Positions 7,379-10,547 of a stretch of 10,547 nucleotides of DNA are shown here, one piece after another. The stretch is taken from assembly GCA_027451425.1 (NCBI GenBank), contig DAIDJH010000033.1, forward strand, positions 1-10,547, read 5' to 3'. The notes under the pieces are model-generated. The model saw only the letters and a list, made by a program, of their open reading frames with translations, ran no database searches and was not told where the DNA came from. How positions within the stretch are numbered: the stretch's first letter is position 1; each line of letters begins with the position of its first letter. This DNA is from Bdellovibrionales bacterium. Lineage in GTDB: Bacteria > Bdellovibrionota > Bdellovibrionia > Bdellovibrionales > UBA1609. A program made the translations under genes and the position numbers.

Positions 7379-7972
7379 TCACTCCTCGACGTGGATGCTC
7401 TCGATTTTTGGCGTGGATAGAGCTTTGCCAAGATAAATAATTTTTCTCTTTGGCCCGTAGTCGCCGGCCACTTGGTCTTTGTTTTGAGTCGCAATTTGCA
7501 CCCAATAAATTCTTTCGCTCTCATTGAGCGCGGGCGGCGGTAAACTTGTTAAAGATACGCTCGTGTGAACGAATCCAACCAATTTCACGCGATGATTTTG
7601 ATCGTCCGTAACATAGACTTGATAACGTTTGGCATTGTCTACGGGCAGCCATTGCAAAAGCACATCCCCCTTAGCATCTGAGTACAAGACCTGCGGGAGA
7701 GTCGGCGCAAACTCGGGTGGGGGCAAACGCGGCAGGCGAACTTTTTTGGACGTCTCCGCCGCCGAACTTTTAGCTCCCGTGATTTGCTTTGGGGCGATCG
7801 GCCCAACAAACGAATTGGATCCAGGCTGCGAAACTTTCGTGATTGGCGCGCCCACCTTCGGTGAACTCGGAATGTCTTTCGTCGGCCCCTGCAAAAAGCG
7901 CAAGGCCAACGACATCAGAACAGCGCCTACAATAAGGCCAGCGATGAAGTCGATTCCACGTTGTTTGCCCAC
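7379..7972 (-). CDS. Single-pass membrane protein with one FnIII-like domain
   Basis: This is a 197-residue protein from GTG at 7972. Residues 7-27 (IDFIAGLIVGAVLMSLALRFL) form one membrane helix with basic residues before it, so the rest is predicted to be periplasmic. Residues 28-88 are a Pro/Ser/Lys-rich linker. Residues 89-182 are a FnIII-like beta domain with VLLQWLPVDNAKRYQVYV and RIYWVQIATQNK strands, resembling the domains in the next gene. The two genes abut with no spacing and share the frame, which suggests one operon and a physical partnership across the periplasm: an inner-membrane anchored FnIII protein facing an outer-membrane FnIII barrel. The start is weak: GTG has no clear Shine-Dalgarno, and a -10-like TATATT (7987-7992) sits just upstream, so the mRNA leader may be short. 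CTG at 7981 is an alternative. Function is unknown. Confidence 0.7.
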   Translation of the reverse strand: MGKQRGIDFIAGLIVGAVLMSLALRFLQGPTKDIPSSPKVGAPITKVSQPGSNSFVGPIAPKQITGAKSSAAETSKKVRLPRLPPPEFAPTLPQVLYSDAKGDVLLQWLPVDNAKRYQVYVTDDQNHRVKLVGFVHTSVSLTSLPPPALNESERIYWVQIATQNKDQVAGDYGPKRKIIYLGKALSTPKIESIHVEE

Positions 7973-8148
7973 GATTTTCAGTTTCTAATATAACTGTGAA
8001 CCTGACCACAGGGCAAAAGTCGAGAAGTTGCCATTCCCTGTGATGATCCGTGATCGTCGCTTCGTTCTGACCCTGGTAACTCGTTGAAACCGTTGATTGG
8101 TGATTTTCGCTACTTAGGTTCTGAGTGGCGAACCCTATAGACTTTAAA

Positions 8149-8177
8149 TGGCGGAGAGGGTGTTTTTGCTTCTCCGC
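8149..8177 (-). other. Candidate attachment site: tRNA-Ser 3'-end fragment with inverted core arms
   Basis: On the minus strand 8162-8149 reads CACCCTCTCCGCCA, which matches the 3' acceptor end including CCA of many bacterial tRNA-Ser genes. The matching 5' half of a tRNA is absent upstream, so this is not an intact tRNA. The sequence also forms an inverted repeat: GCGGAGAAG (8177-8169) and CCTCTCCGC (8159-8151) around a 9-base spacer, similar to core-type sites bound by tyrosine recombinases. The orientation, with the tRNA 3' end pointing away from the integrase, is what is expected for the distal att site. The match is short, so chance cannot be excluded. Confidence 0.45.
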
Positions 8178-8201
8178 GCACCATAAGTCGTTAATTTCAT
8201 T

Positions 8202-8241
8202 CGGTTGCCGCCATCACCTGAGAGGGTGAAAGAAGCAACCG
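8202..8241 (-). terminator. Two-tier hairpin downstream of the HTH gene, possible terminator or processing site
   Basis: CGGTTGC (8202-8208) pairs with GCAACCG (8235-8241), 7 bp. Inside, TCACC (8214-8218) pairs with GGTGA (8225-8229) around a 6-base loop. It lies about 60 bases after the stop of the last gene of the minus-strand element operon, where a terminator would be expected. No T-tract follows on the minus strand (AATGAAATTAA), so intrinsic termination is doubtful; it may instead stabilise the mRNA 3' end. Confidence 0.35.
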
Positions 8242-8300
8242 CAAGCAAGTCGAGTGGTTTTGATGGATATGTGAGTTAGCTTGCCAAATCCTCTTGCCGG

Positions 8301-8606
8301 TTAGCTGACCTTGAGCTTCACATCCGGATCAATTTTCGTATACAGATTGATAAGTCGATCTGTCGAAAATTCTTCCAGATGATTGTGAAGAATCTTGCTG
8401 ACCTTGCCTTCGTCGATTCCGAGAATCTTTGCAAGCTCTCGCTGCGATATTTTAGATCGCAGTTTAAAACCTACAATCCTTTGTTGAATATCGTGACGGA
8501 ACTTCTCTAAAGGAGTCGGATGCTCGGGCTTACCTTTAGTCCACAAGTTTTCTTTTTCAATCTTTGTTAAAACTCGCTCAATTTCTTTTCTGCTAGGCCA
8601 TCCCAT
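8301..8606 (-). CDS. XRE/HTH_37-type transcriptional regulator, putative antitoxin
   Basis: This 101-residue cytoplasmic protein has a Cro/C1-type helix-turn-helix at about residues 53-75 (ISQRELAKILGIDEGKVSKIL), followed by FSTDRLINLYTKIDPDVKLKV. That order, with a short helical N-terminal arm and a C-terminal extension reading like DRLINLYTKID, resembles the HTH_37 group of antitoxins found beside RelE/HigB-like toxins. The first 35 residues are charged and may wrap the partner. The ATG at 8606 has an ideal Shine-Dalgarno GGAGGT formed by the final codons of the upstream gene (CGG AGG TAA), with only 2 bases between the genes. That arrangement ties its translation to the upstream gene. The toxin-first order is that of higBA-type modules. 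It probably binds its own promoter, although no operator was identified. It is also possible that it is simply an element regulator. Confidence 0.75.
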   Translation of the reverse strand: MGWPSRKEIERVLTKIEKENLWTKGKPEHPTPLEKFRHDIQQRIVGFKLRSKISQRELAKILGIDEGKVSKILHNHLEEFSTDRLINLYTKIDPDVKLKVS

Positions 8607-8608
8607 GA

Positions 8609-8896
8609 TTACCTCCGATAGGCGTTCACAACGCCTATATAAATCTGATTATCCTCAAGGAGCCAAACCAGCCGATAAAGCTTTCCGTTAAACGTCAGCT
8701 CTTCGGCAAAATAACTAAATGGCGGATTTTCTTCTCGTGGCTCAAATATCTCGCCATCCAGCAGTTTGACCAACTGAAGAATGATCTCATCGGTTATACT
8801 CTTAGAATGTTTTTTCTCGAAATGCGGATCAATTATGACTTTCTTAATCCGCACGCCGTTAAAAACAATATCTATGTCATACTCGCGACGTTCCAC
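8609..8896 (-). CDS. Putative toxin of a type II toxin-antitoxin module, unrecognised family
   Basis: This is a 95-residue protein from GTG 8896 with AGAGGA about 9 bases upstream. It lies 29 bases after the integrase stop and 2 bases before the HTH gene. The sequence has an alternating beta start (YDIDIVFNGVRIKKVIID), a PHFEKKHSKS stretch (24-33), a helix ITDEIILQLVKLL (34-46), PPFSYFAEEL (58-67), and closing strands GKLYRLVWLLEDNQIYIGVVNAYRR (71-95). Size, basic/aromatic C-terminal strands, and pairing with an HTH_37-like protein resemble RelE/BrnT/DUF4258-type RNases, with H25, H30, R75, Y86, Y93 and R94/R95 as candidate functional residues. I do not recognise the family, so the toxin role rests on context and general form. 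It could instead be a small accessory protein of the element. Confidence 0.6.
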   Translation of the reverse strand: MERREYDIDIVFNGVRIKKVIIDPHFEKKHSKSITDEIILQLVKLLDGEIFEPREENPPFSYFAEELTFNGKLYRLVWLLEDNQIYIGVVNAYRR

Positions 8897-8925
8897 TTTT
8901 CACATCCTCTCATAGTTTGCCATAT

Positions 8926-10035
8926 TTAGCAAGTTTTATTGGCGTTGATTGAAATGACATCCGCCGAACTTGACCTCGGTACTTTGTACCCAAGTCGTTC
9001 AGTCGCGTCTTTAAGTTCAATTCCGGCCTTTCTTAAATAAACATTGGTGGTCTCCATATCGCTATGACCGACGATCGCCATGACTCTCGCTAAAGACTCT
9101 CCACGAGAAAGTAGGTTCGTAATGAATGTTGCCCGCAGATCGTGAAAGCGAATGTCTGTGATACCAAGCGATTTACAAAACTCGCGTGTTACCTTAGCGC
9201 CACTCCCGCGCTCCCACTCTTTTAGCCGCGGGAGCACGTACTCTTCACCACCCCGCTCAATCCGCAGCTCCTTAAGATACTGAAGAAGTTCTTCGTTAAT
9301 CGGCACCGTGCGCGTTTTTTGGTTCTTGGTACTCGTCAGACCATTTTTAGAATTCCACGCCTTATTGATCGAAATGATTTTACTTTCAAAATCAATATCG
9401 ACCCATTTCAGCGCCAGAAGTTCACCTGAGCGACAACCGGTAAATAGCGCCAATATCCAGACCGGGTAAAAACGATGTTTTGTGTCTTTGGCAGCGGAGA
9501 GAAAAATTTCGACCTCTTTATTGGTCAATACTTTTTTCTCAGGCTCTGGCACTCGCACCGTCATCCCTTGTGCTGGATTTCGATCAATTTGCCCGGCATC
9601 CATCGCCATTTGAAACACTCGCTTAATCATCTTGAGGAGCGATTTTCGCGTTTGCATAGTGGCTCCCTGAGCCGCCATCTTGTCGTGAATCAAAGTGTGG
9701 ATATCCATTTTTGTGATGGTCTTAATCTCTTTGCCATCCCAGTGGTTGCCGACCCATTTCGCAATTGCCGTTTTGTACGTGAAAAGAGTTGATGGTCGAT
9801 AGACGAGCTTCATTTGCTTGAGACACTCGTCAAGCCATTCTTGCCACCGTGGATTCACCTTTTGTTCTTTAAGAATTGCTAACTCACGTTTGAGTTCAAA
9901 CTCCATGACTTCAGCTTTGTGCTTGGACTCGATGCCCTTGCGCTTTCGCTGAACTCGTACTCCCCGGTTGTTTGAACCGTTGAGATAAATCTCGTAGAGT
10001 TTCTTTCCGTTTTCGATATAGCTTCGTATTGCCAT
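8926..10035 (-). CDS. int: Tyrosine recombinase (phage-type integrase)
   Basis: This 369-residue protein is a complete integrase. Residues 1-55 form a basic AP2-like arm-binding N-terminus (RVQRKRKGIESK). Residues about 60-150 form the SAM-like core-binding domain. Residues about 165-350 form the catalytic domain: R202 in TGCRSGELLALKW, K237 in TSTKNQKTRTVP, H298 and R301 in HDLRATF, H324 in VGHSDMETT, and the nucleophile Y333 in NVYLRKAG. All catalytic residues are present. It catalyses site-specific strand exchange between element and chromosome. The ATG at 10035 lies one base after the stop of the HTH gene (TAACATG), so the two are translationally coupled as in a xis-int operon. The last residues (SSSADVISINANKTC) are an unusual tail. 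Target choice cannot be read from the protein; the tRNA-Ser-like sequence at 8149-8162 is the best candidate. Confidence 0.93.
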   Translation of the reverse strand: MAIRSYIENGKKLYEIYLNGSNNRGVRVQRKRKGIESKHKAEVMEFELKRELAILKEQKVNPRWQEWLDECLKQMKLVYRPSTLFTYKTAIAKWVGNHWDGKEIKTITKMDIHTLIHDKMAAQGATMQTRKSLLKMIKRVFQMAMDAGQIDRNPAQGMTVRVPEPEKKVLTNKEVEIFLSAAKDTKHRFYPVWILALFTGCRSGELLALKWVDIDFESKIISINKAWNSKNGLTSTKNQKTRTVPINEELLQYLKELRIERGGEEYVLPRLKEWERGSGAKVTREFCKSLGITDIRFHDLRATFITNLLSRGESLARVMAIVGHSDMETTNVYLRKAGIELKDATERLGYKVPRSSSADVISINANKTC

Positions 10036-10036
10036 G

Positions 10037-10351
10037 TTAGGCCCCTTTCTTTTGGATTAGGGCCTGGCAGTCGCAAAACCTAAATCTTAGACGCCGGCCG
10101 AATTTGTAAACCTCGACCTGGCCTCGACAGACCATGATTCGAAGTGCATTTTCGCTGACGCCAAGAAAGTGAGCTGCCTCTTTCGTTGTTAGCCACTCGC
10201 GTGCTATTTGATTTTCAAAGATCGCATCGACCACATGGTTTTTACCGCCATGATCGATATTAAGAATTGAATTTAGCTGATTAGTTTTTGTTTCAGTAGA
10301 AGTTTTTAGATTTAGTTGATTGTGGTTTTCTCCTCTCGTTTTATTACTCAT
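10037..10351 (-). CDS. Excisionase-like helix-turn-helix (HTH_17/MerR-like) DNA-binding protein
   Basis: This is a 104-residue protein. Residues 1-45 are polar, Asn/Lys/Thr-rich and probably flexible. The C-terminal half carries an HTH_17 domain at about 51-100: EWLTTKEAAHFLGVSENALRIMVCRGQVEVYKFGRRLRFR, a winged-helix pattern with a GQVEVYKFGRR wing shared by excisionases and plasmid/phage regulators. It likely bends DNA at att sites to promote excision, and may control the operon. The start is chosen at ATG 10351, which has AGAGGG 4 bases upstream. The frame is open to a GTG at 10405, but that part runs through the large hairpin and has no ribosome binding site. It lies one base upstream of int. 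A replication or regulatory role cannot be excluded. Confidence 0.75.
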   Translation of the reverse strand: MSNKTRGENHNQLNLKTSTETKTNQLNSILNIDHGGKNHVVDAIFENQIAREWLTTKEAAHFLGVSENALRIMVCRGQVEVYKFGRRLRFRFCDCQALIQKKGA

Positions 10352-10370
10352 ACGACCCTCTTTGTTAGAG

Positions 10371-10471
10371 TCGCCCGCCAAGTAGCACCCCGTCTCCGTG
10401 ACCACTCTCGCCCTTATGTAGGGTGGGAGTGGTCACGGAGCTTTAGAGGGGTGCGCAAGCTTGGCGGGCGA
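10371..10471 (+). repeat. Large imperfect palindrome (about 40 bp of pairing) upstream of xis
   Basis: Three nested stems share one centre. The outer stem, TCGCCCGCCAAG (10371-10382), pairs with 10460-10471, 12 bp perfect. The middle stem, GCACCCC (10385-10391), pairs with GGGGTGC (10448-10454), 7 bp. The inner stem, 10394-10414, pairs with 10420-10440: 13 perfect pairs (CTCCGTGACCACT) and 8 more including two G.U pairs. The loop is TATGT (10415-10419). Internal loops are asymmetric (2 vs 5 and 2 vs 7 bases). It lies in what would be the 5' leader of xis-int, ending 20 bases before the xis ATG. Confidence 0.9.
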
Positions 10472-10547
10472 AATTTTATCTTATTAATTTCGCAAGCGTT
10501 TTGAGTCGAGGAGCAGATAAATCAGCAGATTAAAAATAACAGCACAG
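10472..10547. other. AT-rich end of window; possible minus-strand promoter region for xis-int
   Basis: No gene was found. On the minus strand a -10-like TAAAAT lies at 10473-10478 within AAGATAAAAT, but no good -35 sits at the usual spacing. If used, it would place the large palindrome inside the xis-int leader. This is weak pattern evidence. Confidence 0.25.

Larger units (their letters stand above)
7973..8300. other. 328-base gap without a gene, containing the putative element border
   Basis: No ORF of quality was found. The left part (7987-8017) may hold the promoter of the FnIII membrane protein (TATATT at 7987-7992 with TTGCCC at 8012-8017 on the minus strand, 19-bp spacing, weak). The middle holds the tRNA-Ser-like fragment and its inverted repeat (8149-8177). 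The right part holds a two-tier hairpin (8202-8241) after the end of the HTH gene. The change from host-like envelope genes to recombinase-linked genes happens across this stretch. Confidence 0.5.

Noticed and set aside
7379..7381. TGA between the two FnIII genes read through as a single fused gene
   Set aside because: The downstream part begins with a clear signal peptide with cleavage site, so two separate genes are more likely.
10352..10405. Longer start (GTG 10405) for the excisionase-like protein
   Set aside because: It runs through the large palindrome, has no RBS, and ATG 10351 has a good one.
10361..10471. Palindrome as an integron attC site
   Set aside because: The paired core motifs RYYYAAC/GTTRRRY are not present; GTTAGAG at 10364 does not fit the consensus and has no matching partner.
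8240..10497. Recurrent heptamer CGCAAGC (8240, 10454, 10491) as integrase arm sites
   Set aside because: The same heptamer also occurs inside uup (about 3579), so the recurrence is within chance.

Overview
The window looks like chromosome of a Gram-negative bacterium of moderate GC content. It encodes proteins with signal peptides, a lipoprotein with a lipobox, a predicted outer-membrane beta-barrel and a c-type cytochrome. The mix (ArsM-type methyltransferase, CsbD protein, barrel carrying fibronectin-III-like repeats, Uup) fits a Bdellovibrio-like or related delta/oligoflexian lineage. That placement is from memory and unverified.

Layout. Positions 1-2000 hold three minus-strand genes in transcription order: a GDT1/UPF0016 cation exporter, a small class I cytochrome c whose start is doubtful, and an arsenite methyltransferase that runs off the left edge. 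Divergent from these, uup (2096-3937, +) encodes an ABC-F ATPase. After a 271-base gap without a gene comes a plus-strand cluster: a 64-residue Pro/Lys/Gln-rich protein with a 27-bp tandem repeat, a CsbD-like stress protein one base downstream, and a lipoprotein gene broken by an in-frame TAG at codon 33. Converging on it is a minus-strand pair (5456-7972): a single-pass membrane protein with one FnIII-like domain, then a secreted protein with four FnIII-like domains and a C-terminal barrel. The two abut as TGA-TTG in the same frame and probably act together in the envelope.

Positions 8149-10547 look like one end of an integrated mobile element. On the minus strand, in transcription order, are an excisionase-like HTH protein, a tyrosine recombinase, and a two-gene module with the layout of a reversed-order (toxin first) toxin-antitoxin pair. 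The RBS of the second gene lies inside the last codons of the first. At the left border a 14-nt match to a tRNA-Ser 3' end is oriented as expected for the distal attachment site, which predicts an intact tRNA-Ser beyond the right edge. Upstream of xis is a 101-nt imperfect palindrome able to form about 40 base pairs. Its only two non-Watson-Crick pairs in the core are G.U when read on the plus strand, opposite to the xis-int transcript.

The most unusual items are that hairpin, the uncharacterised putative toxin, the FnIII/barrel pair, the amber-interrupted lipoprotein and the apparent N-terminal frameshift in the cytochrome.
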